Of a stretch of DNA of 64,000 nt, positions 18,439 through 27,862 are shown piece by piece. Below the pieces are notes generated by a model, which was not told where the DNA came from, made no database searches, and saw only the letters and a list, made by a program, of their open reading frames with translations. Source of the stretch: Acidimicrobiaceae bacterium (GTDB lineage Bacteria > Actinomycetota > Acidimicrobiia > Acidimicrobiales > Poriferisodalaceae); the NCBI GenBank assembly GCA_002721305.1, contig PBKA01000019.1, positions 1-64,000 on the forward strand, given 5' to 3'. The position numbers were made by a program, and so were the translations under genes. Position 1 is the first letter of the stretch, and each line of letters begins with the position of its first letter.

Positions 18439-18711
18439 TCAGTTCAGAATGGTGAATAGCCCGACGAGAAAGCCAAGCAGCCTTCGCCAGGGATTGACTC
18501 CTCTGAACAATTCGTCCGCTGCCCACGTCAACCAAGAAATTCTGCAAAGTAACAGAACACCTGCACTTTGGGACCACACCCAGCTGGCTAGGACTCCTAT
18601 GACACAAATCCCAAGCAGCAGATTTGGTCGTTGAGCTACAACGATTCTTCCAGTTGAAGCGTCCTCGAACCACCACCGAAGTGACAGAGACTTGGGTAAC
18701 TTTCGAGACAC
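18439..18711 (-). CDS. Small membrane protein, hypothetical
   Basis: 90-aa ORF with hydrophobic segments LLLGICVIGVLASWVWSQSAGVLLLC and WRRLLGFLVGLFTIL. Confidence 0.6.
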   Translation of the reverse strand: MSRKLPKSLSLRWWFEDASTGRIVVAQRPNLLLGICVIGVLASWVWSQSAGVLLLCRISWLTWAADELFRGVNPWRRLLGFLVGLFTILN

Positions 18712-18778
18712 CCTTAGATCCTATGAGCAGTGACTACCAGGACAGCCTTGCAAACATGATCTTTGCCTCTCGATCAGA

Positions 18779-19711
18779 TTAGGGGCCGCTCACTTCTGCG
18801 ATTACAGCGTCGACCATTCCTTCCGTATCAAAATTTGGTTGCCAACCCCATTCCCGCCGAGCCGCACTGTCGTCGATGCGAACCGACCCGGCCGGGGTCC
18901 CTTCAGGCGCGGTGAAGCTGATTATCGCATCAGGAATTCGAGAACGAACCACATCCGCTAACTCACCAGCGGTCGGAGTTGGTTGTATTCCATCAACGAG
19001 ATAGTTGATGGAACGAATACTTTCAAGTGACGCTTCGGATAATTCGATAGCGGCGCGTGCAGCATCTTGATAATGCAGTATTGCCACAACAGCTTCGGGA
19101 GGTACCCAAACCTCAAATGGCTCACCTAAGGCCGGCTTTTCAATAATCCAACTTGTGTACTGCGCGACGCTCCAAGTAGTGACACCAGGCCCGACAATGG
19201 AGGGATAACGCAAGCCCCGGAAATCTATACCGTACTTATGCCGGTAATAGGCTCCGAGATTCTCACCGAGTACCTTCGAAACCCCGTAGACGGAGTTAGG
19301 CCGCTGCAGCGTCAGGTCGTCAATGGCCCCTCCGCCGGTATCTCGACCATAGGTACCGATCGAACTCGCGAAAATCATTTGCTCAGTCCCAGCGAGTCGG
19401 GCTGCTTCAATCGTCTCTATAAAGCCAAGAGCATTCGCTCGCAGTAAAGCTTGGGGGTCTTCCTCTCCTGGAGCGGTAAGAATTGCCCCGAAATGGAACA
19501 ACCTTTTCGGTGCTACCTCGGCAAGTAGAGCAGAAGCGCTCCCTGCCACCGAGAGGTCAAACTGGTGAAGATGAACTTGATCAGCGATGCCTTCAAGGCG
19601 ACCAAGATTTCCTGAGCGGTGAGCGATATGGACTTCCTCGCCTCTATCGATAAGCATTCGAGCTATTTCGGCTCCGATAAAGCCGGTGCCCCCGGTGATC
19701 AAAGTAGTCAT
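18779..19711 (-). CDS. NAD-dependent epimerase/dehydratase family protein
   Basis: MTTLITGGTGFIGAEIARMLIDRGEEVHIAHRS, YGVSKVLGE. True start likely ATG 19711 rather than the 19894 ORF start. Confidence 0.92.
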   Translation of the reverse strand: MTTLITGGTGFIGAEIARMLIDRGEEVHIAHRSGNLGRLEGIADQVHLHQFDLSVAGSASALLAEVAPKRLFHFGAILTAPGEEDPQALLRANALGFIETIEAARLAGTEQMIFASSIGTYGRDTGGGAIDDLTLQRPNSVYGVSKVLGENLGAYYRHKYGIDFRGLRYPSIVGPGVTTWSVAQYTSWIIEKPALGEPFEVWVPPEAVVAILHYQDAARAAIELSEASLESIRSINYLVDGIQPTPTAGELADVVRSRIPDAIISFTAPEGTPAGSVRIDDSAARREWGWQPNFDTEGMVDAVIAEVSGP

Positions 19712-19766
19712 GGCACCACAATTGCACGAAGAGCCAAACAGTGGCGACCGAGAGTAGATTTCTCTT

Positions 19767-21050
19767 ATGCCTAACCCGGACAGCGAAAAGTTAGTATCGG
19801 CCCGTCGTGATCGAGTTACGCGTCGATGGGAGCTCAACGATGAAATCGTTTTGGTTCGCTCGGGGCCGGTTCTTCCGATGGCGGGTAGCGACATGGAGCA
19901 CTCTTTCCACCCTCATCCCGATTTCGCGTACCTCACCGGACGAGGTATCCCCGATGCCGTGCTGGCCTTTGACGCGAAGCAAAGGCACTGGCAACTTTTC
20001 GGTCCTCGGTCCAGCATCGACGATCAGGTGTGGCATCAACCCGCGGATCCGGTCGGTCTTCCCCTCGAAGAACTGGATGACTGGCTAGGGGATCGCAAGG
20101 GAAGACAGGTCATCGAAGTCTCAAACAGCACGGAGTTGCAGGCAGGCATCGGAGAAGAACGGGTCCGCAAAGACGAATTGGAGTTGACAGCGTTGCGGTC
20201 AGCAGCGGCAGCGACTAAAGCCGGTTTTGACTGGCTCTACAACACAGTTTCTGCAGGAATGACAGAACGTGAGATTCAAGTAGGTATCGAAGCCGAATTT
20301 TTCCGAGCGGGAGCGGTACGAACTGCTTATCCGAGCATCGTTGCGAGCGGACCAAATGGAGCCTTCCTTCACTACTTCTATGGTCAAGACGACAGCCTCA
20401 ACCCAGCTACCCGTGCCGTCCTCCAGGGAGAGCTTCTTCTTATCGACGCCGGAGGGGAATTCTCTGGCTACGCCAGCGATGTGACTCGGACGATGGTGGT
20501 GGGCGCGGAGCCTTCAGATGTCCAAGCGTTTCTTTGGCAAGTTGTTCTAAGCGCACAGGAGTTGGCGATTGACCGTTGTCGACCAGGTCAAGAATGGCGC
20601 GAAATACACATGGATTCAGCGCGAGTAATTGGCTCAGGACTCATGGAGCTCGGCCTGTTACGTGGGGAAGTGGACCAACTGGTGTCGTCAGGGGCCGTTG
20701 CCTTGTTCTATCCCCACGGTCTTGGTCATCTCATCGGTCTCACGGTCCATGACGCTGGCGGATATCCCTCCGGACGGGAACGCAGTTCTCATCCGCAGTC
20801 CCGATACCTCCGGACTGACCGGCCACTCGAAGCTGGCATGATCACAAGTGTTGAACCAGGTGTGTATTTCATTGATGCACTTCTGGGGGATCCAGCCCTG
20901 CGCGAACAATTCTCAGAAGAGGTTGTGTGGCAAGAAGTCGACTCGCTAAGAGGGTTCGGTGGGATTCGTATCGAAGATGACATCCATGTCACCAACGACG
21001 AACCCGAAGTTCTGAGTGGCGCCATAGGCAAACCCGTTCGCATCGGCTAA
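19767..21050 (+). CDS. M24 family Xaa-Pro aminopeptidase/prolidase
   Basis: Metal ligands in LLIDAGGEFSGYASDVTRTM, FYPHGLGHLIGLTVHD, TSVEPGVYFI, GIRIEDDI. Confidence 0.92.
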   Translation: MPNPDSEKLVSARRDRVTRRWELNDEIVLVRSGPVLPMAGSDMEHSFHPHPDFAYLTGRGIPDAVLAFDAKQRHWQLFGPRSSIDDQVWHQPADPVGLPLEELDDWLGDRKGRQVIEVSNSTELQAGIGEERVRKDELELTALRSAAAATKAGFDWLYNTVSAGMTEREIQVGIEAEFFRAGAVRTAYPSIVASGPNGAFLHYFYGQDDSLNPATRAVLQGELLLIDAGGEFSGYASDVTRTMVVGAEPSDVQAFLWQVVLSAQELAIDRCRPGQEWREIHMDSARVIGSGLMELGLLRGEVDQLVSSGAVALFYPHGLGHLIGLTVHDAGGYPSGRERSSHPQSRYLRTDRPLEAGMITSVEPGVYFIDALLGDPALREQFSEEVVWQEVDSLRGFGGIRIEDDIHVTNDEPEVLSGAIGKPVRIG

Positions 21051-21090
21051 TAATGCCGAACTGCTGTGCAAATAATGCGAGACTCAAACA

Positions 21091-22395
21091 ATGTCAGCCC
21101 AGTCTTATGACGCAGTAGTAATTGGTTCAGGAGTAATTGGCTCCTCGATCACATATGAGCTTGGACGACGAGGTCTACGAACCCTCACCATCGATCGCAA
21201 CGGAGGAGCGGGTTTAGGCTCAACCAGCTTTTCGTCGGCAATCGTCAGATTCACTTATTCGACGTACCCAGGTGTCGCCATGTCCTATGAAGGCTTGGCC
21301 TACTGGCAAAACTGGCGAGAGCATCTCAACGCTGATGACGATGATGACCTGGCAAAGTTTCACCAATGTGGCATGGCGACTCTGAAAACCACCGGCGGCC
21401 ACCATCTGAAAGTGCTGCCACACTTCGATTCCATAGGAATCCCCTATGAACACTGGGACTTAGAAGCCTTCCGAGAGCACCTACCAGAACTTGATCTCCG
21501 TAGCTTTGGTCCACCCAAACGGCCCGATGATGACGACTTCTGGGACGATCCGACCGAACTATTGGAAGGAGCCCTCTTCACTCCTGAAGCCGGATACATC
21601 AGTGATCCTCAGTTGGCTGCACAAAACTTGTACAGAGCTGCGACTGAGTTGAGTTGCGAATTCTTGTTCAACACTGAAGTGGTCTCAATTATCCAAAACG
21701 GCGGTCGAATCACCGGGGCGCAGCTTGCCGACGGAACAACGATCTCAACTCCGGTGATAGTGAACGCGGCAGGTCCCCACAGTCGGGTCATCAACGAGAT
21801 GGCAGGGGCGATGGAGGACATGTCCATTGGGACCACTCCTCTGCGTCAAGAGGTTCATCACGTTCCTTCGCCCGCAGAGCTTGATTTCGAACATCGGGGG
21901 TTCAGCATCGCCGACGACGACAACGGTATTTACATTCGCCCAGATCTCGGCAACAACATTCTTGTTGGGAGCACGGAACCTGACTGTGATCCACTCCACT
22001 GGGTCGAACCTGACTATCAGGGCGAAATTAATGCCGGCCAGTGGGAGGCACAGGTTTTACGTTTGAATCGTCGACTTCCGTCTGTGGGTGTCCCTCATCA
22101 CAAGCGAGGCATCGTTGGCGTCTACGACGTCTCCGATGACTGGATTCCCATCTATGACCGCACTTGTGTCGACGGCTTCTATGTCGCTATCGGGACGAGC
22201 GGCAATCAGTTCAAGAACGCAGGGATAGCTGGCTACTGCATGTCGGAGCTGATTGCTGCTGTTGAGAGCGGCTGGGATCACGACACTGACCCGATTTCGG
22301 TGACGGGACCCCACACGGAGTTGACTATAGACATGGGCAACTTCCGTCGGACCCGAACGATCAACCCTGACTCGTCGATGTCAGTCCACGGTTAA
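21091..22395 (+). CDS. FAD-dependent oxidoreductase (DAO / sarcosine oxidase-like)
   Basis: YDAVVIGSGVIGSSITYELGRRGLRTLTIDRN; C-terminal GTSGNQFKNAGIAGYCMSELI. Confidence 0.92.
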   Translation: MSAQSYDAVVIGSGVIGSSITYELGRRGLRTLTIDRNGGAGLGSTSFSSAIVRFTYSTYPGVAMSYEGLAYWQNWREHLNADDDDDLAKFHQCGMATLKTTGGHHLKVLPHFDSIGIPYEHWDLEAFREHLPELDLRSFGPPKRPDDDDFWDDPTELLEGALFTPEAGYISDPQLAAQNLYRAATELSCEFLFNTEVVSIIQNGGRITGAQLADGTTISTPVIVNAAGPHSRVINEMAGAMEDMSIGTTPLRQEVHHVPSPAELDFEHRGFSIADDDNGIYIRPDLGNNILVGSTEPDCDPLHWVEPDYQGEINAGQWEAQVLRLNRRLPSVGVPHHKRGIVGVYDVSDDWIPIYDRTCVDGFYVAIGTSGNQFKNAGIAGYCMSELIAAVESGWDHDTDPISVTGPHTELTIDMGNFRRTRTINPDSSMSVHG

Positions 22396-22415
22396 CAAGC
22401 ACAAAAGTCGAAGTG

Positions 22416-23168
22416 TCAGCGCCAGGCGAAGACAGGTTGCTCGAGTTCGTCGACACGAATTTCATCGCCGTCATATGCAACGGCTCGAAACTGATACAAA
22501 ACAGCGCCGGTAGGTGCATGAATCAGGTCCCCCCCCACCGGTAGTTGCACAACAGGGCGGTCACTTTCGGGAATCGTCACGAATCGAGGAGAATCGGGCC
22601 TCGCCAGTTCGCGAATCGATATCCGATGGATGGACGCAACCTCGTTCGGATTTGCTATTGGTTCAAGTTCACCATCGATCCAAAACACAAAAGGACTGAT
22701 CACATACCCGGAGCGAGTTGGGTAATCATCCAACCGACCCAACAGAGCGTCCGCTGTGAGACTCAAGCCGACTTCTTCTTGAGCTTCTCGGATGGCCGCT
22801 TCAAAAGCTGACTCTCCCGAATCAACTCGACCTCCGGGTAGTGCCCACTGGCCGGGATGATCTTTTAACTTCGATGTTCGCCGAGTGAGAAGAACTGCGG
22901 CCCCGCCAGCGGTACCCTCCACCGTTCCGGACAGGTCATTGTCAGTTGGCAGACCGGGGATATCGGCCAACAACTGCTTACGGTCAGAAGCTGTTGCAGT
23001 TTCTGACAACGGGTCGGCGCCGTGAAGTGAGGCGTCGCTATCGAGAACAATTACACAAACTGCGGCTTGGGTGAGACCTTTGTCGAGGTGTTCACGTAGT
23101 TGATGACGTTGCAGGTTCCCGCGTAACCGATCTTGCAAAGAAGAGTCGAAGTTAACGTCGTTGCTCAT
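22416..23168 (-). CDS. NUDIX hydrolase, CoA-pyrophosphatase-like
   Basis: Nudix box GGRVDSGESAFEAAIREAQEEVGL; start MSNDVNFD at 23168 inferred. Confidence 0.9.
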   Translation of the reverse strand: MSNDVNFDSSLQDRLRGNLQRHQLREHLDKGLTQAAVCVIVLDSDASLHGADPLSETATASDRKQLLADIPGLPTDNDLSGTVEGTAGGAAVLLTRRTSKLKDHPGQWALPGGRVDSGESAFEAAIREAQEEVGLSLTADALLGRLDDYPTRSGYVISPFVFWIDGELEPIANPNEVASIHRISIRELARPDSPRFVTIPESDRPVVQLPVGGDLIHAPTGAVLYQFRAVAYDGDEIRVDELEQPVFAWR

Positions 23169-23251
23169 GCAATGAAGTCTCGCGCGCAGCAAGAGCGGCC
23201 GTACGGTCGCTACGATTTAGTTATCCGTTACCTAAAAGGACATGTGGGGCT

Positions 23252-24169
23252 ATGAAAGTTGAGCATCTCGAAGGGGTCACATTTGGTTCGGTGGTCACCG
23301 CCATTGACCTTGAAGTCCTAGATGACGCGGAGTGGAACGAGTTATACGAACTCTGGATAGAGCGAGCATTACTGATCTTCCCGGGCGCGTACTTGAGTCC
23401 TGAAGGTCAAGACGAATTTGCTAATAGATTCGGCGACTTAGAATTTCCCCGAGCAGCTATCTCCAACATTGGCAAGGACGGCAAGGTTCATTACCGAGAC
23501 GACGACGAGGTTGTGAAGTCACTGCGCGGTAACGAGGGTTGGCATCACGACAGCACTTACATGCCGGTTCAAGCCAAAGGCGCAGTATTCAGCGCCGAAA
23601 TTGTGCCTTCCAGTGGTGCAGCAACGGGATGGGCTGATATGCGAGCCGCGTATGAAGATCTCGACGCTGAAACCTGTGATCGTATTTCTAACCTCACGGC
23701 GTACCACTCTTTGTATTACAGCCAAGGTCGGGCCGGAAATTTGCCCGACAAGAAGAACGATGATGGCACCTACAACCTGTACGGCTACCACGATATGGAA
23801 GTTTCCTTACGTCCGCTGGTCAAGACCCACCCCATTACTGGCCAACCCAACTTGCTTCTAGGACGCCACGCACACGACATAGTGGGAATGGATAAAGAAG
23901 AGTCGACAAAGCTACTTGATGAACTAAATGATTGGGCCTGCCAACCCCCTCGGACCTACCACCACCAGTGGGAGGTGGGGGATGCAGTGGTATGGGATAA
24001 CCGCAGGCTGCAGCATCGAGGGACTCCATATGACATGACTGAACCGCGTCGCATGTGGCACACAAGAATTGCAGGAGAACCTTCCACCGAATTAGCCATC
24101 AACCACCGGACCGATGCAATTCCTTCCGACGAGGCCGAACGACATCCGACAGGCACATGGGCCTGTTAG
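23252..24169 (+). CDS. TauD/TfdA-family Fe(II)/2-oxoglutarate dioxygenase
   Basis: GWHHDSTYMPVQAKG (HxD), WEVGDAVVWDNRRLQHRGTPYD, RRMWHTRIAGE. Confidence 0.94.
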   Translation: MKVEHLEGVTFGSVVTAIDLEVLDDAEWNELYELWIERALLIFPGAYLSPEGQDEFANRFGDLEFPRAAISNIGKDGKVHYRDDDEVVKSLRGNEGWHHDSTYMPVQAKGAVFSAEIVPSSGAATGWADMRAAYEDLDAETCDRISNLTAYHSLYYSQGRAGNLPDKKNDDGTYNLYGYHDMEVSLRPLVKTHPITGQPNLLLGRHAHDIVGMDKEESTKLLDELNDWACQPPRTYHHQWEVGDAVVWDNRRLQHRGTPYDMTEPRRMWHTRIAGEPSTELAINHRTDAIPSDEAERHPTGTWAC

Positions 24170-24606
24170 AACACATCCGCGCCGATCTAACGGCCGCAAT
24201 GAGATCGAAGGACAAATTAACGATCTCTACGCTGAGATCTGTTGTCGCAGCGGTACAAGAAGCTGAAGTCGCCGGGTCCTCGGCTACCACCTTGGATGAC
24301 GACCAGGTACAAAAAGTCATAGCTGCCCAAGCAAAGCGGCGAGTCGAGGCCGCGGAAGCGTTCGAACAGGGTGGTCGAACCGAAAAGGCAGCCGACGAAC
24401 GCGCCGAACTCAAAATCCTTGAGGCCTATTTACCGGAGCAACTTGACGGAGACGAGTTGGCTGACATTGTCGAGCGGGTGCTCACCGAGGGTGGTTATTC
24501 GACAATGGCGGACATGGGTGAAGCGATGAAAGCCGTCAATGCCGAGGTGGCCGGCAAGGCAGAAGGACGAGTAGTCGCAGAACTAGTCAAATCTAGGCTC
24601 TCGTGA
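24157..24606 (+). CDS. GatB/YqeY domain-containing protein
   Basis: MGLLEHIRADLTAAMRSKDKLTISTLRSVVAAVQEAEV ... EAYLPEQLDGDELADIVERVL. Start ATG 24157 overlaps the upstream TauD end. Confidence 0.92.
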   Translation: MGLLEHIRADLTAAMRSKDKLTISTLRSVVAAVQEAEVAGSSATTLDDDQVQKVIAAQAKRRVEAAEAFEQGGRTEKAADERAELKILEAYLPEQLDGDELADIVERVLTEGGYSTMADMGEAMKAVNAEVAGKAEGRVVAELVKSRLS

Positions 24607-25958
24607 AAACAACGGAACGCCAGATTGTTTTAGTTGGTTTTCTCCAAGCTCAGAACTGCACCACGATTCCCGCTGCATGGCGTCACCCTGAAGCGCGACA
24701 CGATGTTACGAATGTCGGCTTCTACCAGGACATAGCCAAAATCTTAGAAAGAGGGTTTTTCGATCTGGGATTCTTTGATGATCGCCTGGCCATGCCCGAC
24801 ATGTATGGCGGAGATCACCGCCACACCGTCGAGCACGGAATTAGGTGCGTGAAGTTAGATGCGGTGACTGTTTTGACGACGATGGGAATGGCCACCGAGA
24901 AGTTGGGGTTAGGGGCCACGTACTCCACCACTTATTTCCCACCGTTTCATATAGCACGCGTGTTCTCAACCCTCGACCACATGACAGGTGGGCGAGCAGC
25001 TTGGAATGTTGTTACCTCAGTCAACGACAACGAAGCTAGAAATATGGGGTTGCCCCAAGCACCAGCCCATGACGTTCGTTACGACCGAGCAGATGAATTC
25101 ATGGAGGTTGTCCATGGGCACTGGGACACCTGGGAAGCTGATGCTGTGATCGCGGACCGGACAACCGGTCTATACGCCCAAGGAGACAAAGTCCATCGGC
25201 TAGATCACAAAGGAGATCATTACAGCTCACGGGGTCCATTCACGGTGCCGCGAACTCCCCAAGGTCACCCGGTGATCATCCAAGCGGGTCAGAGCGGTCG
25301 TGGGATCGAGTTCGCTGCCCGCTGGGGTGAGCTCTTGTTTATGTCGAACCCGACTCTCTCACGGGCAAGTGAAAATTATGCACAGGTCAAAACTGCGGTA
25401 GAAGCAGCGGGGCGAGACCCTAGTCAGGTAAAGATTGCGAACCTCACTTTTCCTGTCGTAGGTCGCACTATGTCCGAAGCCGAAGACAGGCGCGCGGCCT
25501 ATGACCTGCTTCCCAACCTGATCGACGATCTTTCTTTGCTGTCTGAGGGATTGAACTTTGACTTCTCGGAAAAAGAGCTCGACGATCCACTCTCTGCCGA
25601 AGACGTGGCCGCTATGACTGGCATTCAAGGAATTCGAAATCAGGTCATCGAAGTGACAGGAAAGGACACTCCCACTCTTCGAGACTTCGTTAACGTCTCA
25701 GGGCGCGGCCGCTTAGCTCACCCGGTAGTAGGTGGACCGACCGAATTAGCCGATTACTTTGAGGAATGGTTCACCACTCCAGCCTGTGACGGCTTTGTCA
25801 TTGCAGGGACCCACATGCCAGGCGCCTTCCAAGACTTTGTTGACCTTGTTGTTCCAGAACTTCAACGGCGAGGACTCTTCCGCACCCAATATTCAGGCAA
25901 CACGCTCCGGGATCATCTTGGATTGACCCAGCCCATACCAGGGGCTTGGCGACGCTAA
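24603..25958 (+). CDS. NtaA/DmoA/SnaA-type FMN-dependent (LLM-class) monooxygenase
   Basis: QNCTTIPAAWRHPEARHDVTNVGFYQDIAKILERGFFDLGFFDDRLAMPD ... RAAWNVVTSVNDNEARNMG ... FTVPRTPQGHPVIIQAGQSGRGIEFAA. GTG overlaps the prior stop. Confidence 0.94.
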   Translation: MKTTERQIVLVGFLQAQNCTTIPAAWRHPEARHDVTNVGFYQDIAKILERGFFDLGFFDDRLAMPDMYGGDHRHTVEHGIRCVKLDAVTVLTTMGMATEKLGLGATYSTTYFPPFHIARVFSTLDHMTGGRAAWNVVTSVNDNEARNMGLPQAPAHDVRYDRADEFMEVVHGHWDTWEADAVIADRTTGLYAQGDKVHRLDHKGDHYSSRGPFTVPRTPQGHPVIIQAGQSGRGIEFAARWGELLFMSNPTLSRASENYAQVKTAVEAAGRDPSQVKIANLTFPVVGRTMSEAEDRRAAYDLLPNLIDDLSLLSEGLNFDFSEKELDDPLSAEDVAAMTGIQGIRNQVIEVTGKDTPTLRDFVNVSGRGRLAHPVVGGPTELADYFEEWFTTPACDGFVIAGTHMPGAFQDFVDLVVPELQRRGLFRTQYSGNTLRDHLGLTQPIPGAWRR

Positions 25959-26872
25959 TTTCCCGCTGAAAAAGCCGCAAAAGCTTCGACAATGTCCCCG
26001 CCTCGTGCCGTCCAAATATCCTGAAGCTTCGTGATTTCAGCCAATGCCCGATCGAGGACTCGAATTCGGAATGGTTGCCCGGTGAGCCAAGGGCGAAGAG
26101 TCAACATCATGTGGCGAGCAGACATTTGACCATCTGCATGCAGACGATTTGCGGCTGAAACAATCATCTTCTCCCAACTATTCAGGCTCGCCCTGCGCCG
26201 CCAAAGAGCGAACTCGTCATCGATTTCCAGAAAGAGCGGCAAAGAGACTAGATCGCCAGCCGGCGTCGTCATCTTGTATGGCTGTTCATCGTTCGGCCAA
26301 TCACACACATACCTCACACCAGCGGCAGCCAACAAGGCGGGCGTTTGACTGGACTCAACGCCTTCGGGAGAAAACCACCCTTGAGGGCGTTGACCAGATG
26401 CTTTTTCCAAGAAATCAAGCGATTCGTCGATCATTTCAGCTTCGGACTCTTCGGTCATTTTGGAAGTGATGAGTCGGCTAGCCGCTATTCCGTGCCCCAC
26501 CAGTTCGCATTCACGGGCTTGTAAATGATCGATCAGCCAGGGGTAGTGCATGGCGGTGAGTTGATCGACTGCGACCGTCACCGGAACGTTGTGTCGTTCC
26601 AGGGTGTCGAGGAGTCGGAAAATTCCGACGCGATGACCGTATTCCCGGTGGGTTAGATGAACATAATCAGGCGCAGGTAGTTTGATTAGACCGCCACTTG
26701 GGTTCCGCAAACTGTACGCGTCCGGAGGCGGCTCCCACTCGTAGTGTTCCAGCAAGATCAACGCCCCCAAGGCAAGGGGTTGTCCACCGGGCCAGGCCAG
26801 GGGATCTCTATCAGGAAGAGGGGAGTAGCCGTAGTGTGAGTGGTCCATACCCGGGGAACGGTCAGCGGGCAT
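25955..26872 (-). CDS. Polysaccharide deacetylase family protein (PuuE-like)
   Basis: YGHRVGIFRLLDTLERHNVPVTVAVDQLTAMHYPWLIDHLQARECELVGHGIAASRLI. Confidence 0.85.
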   Translation of the reverse strand: MPADRSPGMDHSHYGYSPLPDRDPLAWPGGQPLALGALILLEHYEWEPPPDAYSLRNPSGGLIKLPAPDYVHLTHREYGHRVGIFRLLDTLERHNVPVTVAVDQLTAMHYPWLIDHLQARECELVGHGIAASRLITSKMTEESEAEMIDESLDFLEKASGQRPQGWFSPEGVESSQTPALLAAAGVRYVCDWPNDEQPYKMTTPAGDLVSLPLFLEIDDEFALWRRRASLNSWEKMIVSAANRLHADGQMSARHMMLTLRPWLTGQPFRIRVLDRALAEITKLQDIWTARGGDIVEAFAAFSAGN

Positions 26873-27785
26873 TTTGCACCGTGTTTATGGTTTTTGAGTG
26901 CTGAACAAACTCTTCGTAGTGATGCTCCATGAAGTGATCGGCGATTTCTGAAGCTGTCGCCTGCCACACGAGATCGTGACCCAAGAGGTATTCCAAGATC
27001 TCCTCCAAGCCTTCAATCCTGTGTGGCATGCCCATCAGATAGGGATGTAGCGCTAGGGCCATTACCCGACCAGAACTGGCTCCTTCTTCGTAAAGAGTGT
27101 CGAACTGGGCTTTCGCCATCTCAACGAAGTCCGCTGTGTCGTGATGATGAAGGAACACTGGAACGTCATTCAACTCGATGCTGTAAGGAACAGAAACAAG
27201 GCGACCATTGTCCACTTGAATCGGTATTGGCTGATCGTCGTGTAGCCAATCGGCGTGATAGGTGAGACCGGCATCGGCCATTAGATCCGGAGTGCGAATT
27301 GTGTTGCTTACAGCGGGACCCAACATGCCGCGGAGTTGCTGGCCGGTATGACGCCGAAGCGTTTCGACGCACTCAAGGTAAAAGTCGCGTTCCTCTTTCT
27401 CGGTTAATGAGGACAGATACCTGGTGTTGTAAATGCCGTGACTCATGATCTCCCAACCACGGTCAACCATCGCTTTTCCAATATCGGGGTAATGGTCAAA
27501 CACGGCCAGATTGGTCGAGGCCGTGCACTTCACGTCGTACTGATCGAGTACGTCCAGCATGCGCCAGAAGCCAACTCTATTTCCGTAATCGCGATGCGCG
27601 TAACCCTGAACGTCTGGATGCGGTGAACGAGGCCACGGATTTCTGGTTGGATCCCTCGGCGGCAAGTATTCGTAATGTTCAACGTTTGGCGCTATCCACA
27701 GGGCGACCTTGGCCTCATTTGGCCAAGAAATGCTGGGACGATCTGCCATTGGCAAATAGTCGACGCGATGCGGAGGTAATGGCAT
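26862..27785 (-). CDS. Polysaccharide deacetylase family protein (PuuE-like), paralogue of the adjacent gene
   Basis: YGNRVGFWRMLDVLDQYDVKCTASTNLAVFDHYPDIGKAMVDRGWEIMSHGIYNTRYLSSL; overlaps the neighbour by 11 bp. Confidence 0.87.
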   Translation of the reverse strand: MPLPPHRVDYLPMADRPSISWPNEAKVALWIAPNVEHYEYLPPRDPTRNPWPRSPHPDVQGYAHRDYGNRVGFWRMLDVLDQYDVKCTASTNLAVFDHYPDIGKAMVDRGWEIMSHGIYNTRYLSSLTEKEERDFYLECVETLRRHTGQQLRGMLGPAVSNTIRTPDLMADAGLTYHADWLHDDQPIPIQVDNGRLVSVPYSIELNDVPVFLHHHDTADFVEMAKAQFDTLYEEGASSGRVMALALHPYLMGMPHRIEGLEEILEYLLGHDLVWQATASEIADHFMEHHYEEFVQHSKTINTVQNAR

Positions 27786-27862
27786 ATCAGCACCGTAGTC
27801 ATAATGACTGCTGGAAGGGAGCTATCGTCCAAAGGAAGAATTCGCAGTTCAAGGGGGGATCG

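Noticed and set aside
22529-22536. C8 homopolymer in the NUDIX gene as a phase-variation tract
   Set aside because: It encodes an in-frame Gly-Gly and there is no sign of alternative frames; one short run is weak evidence.
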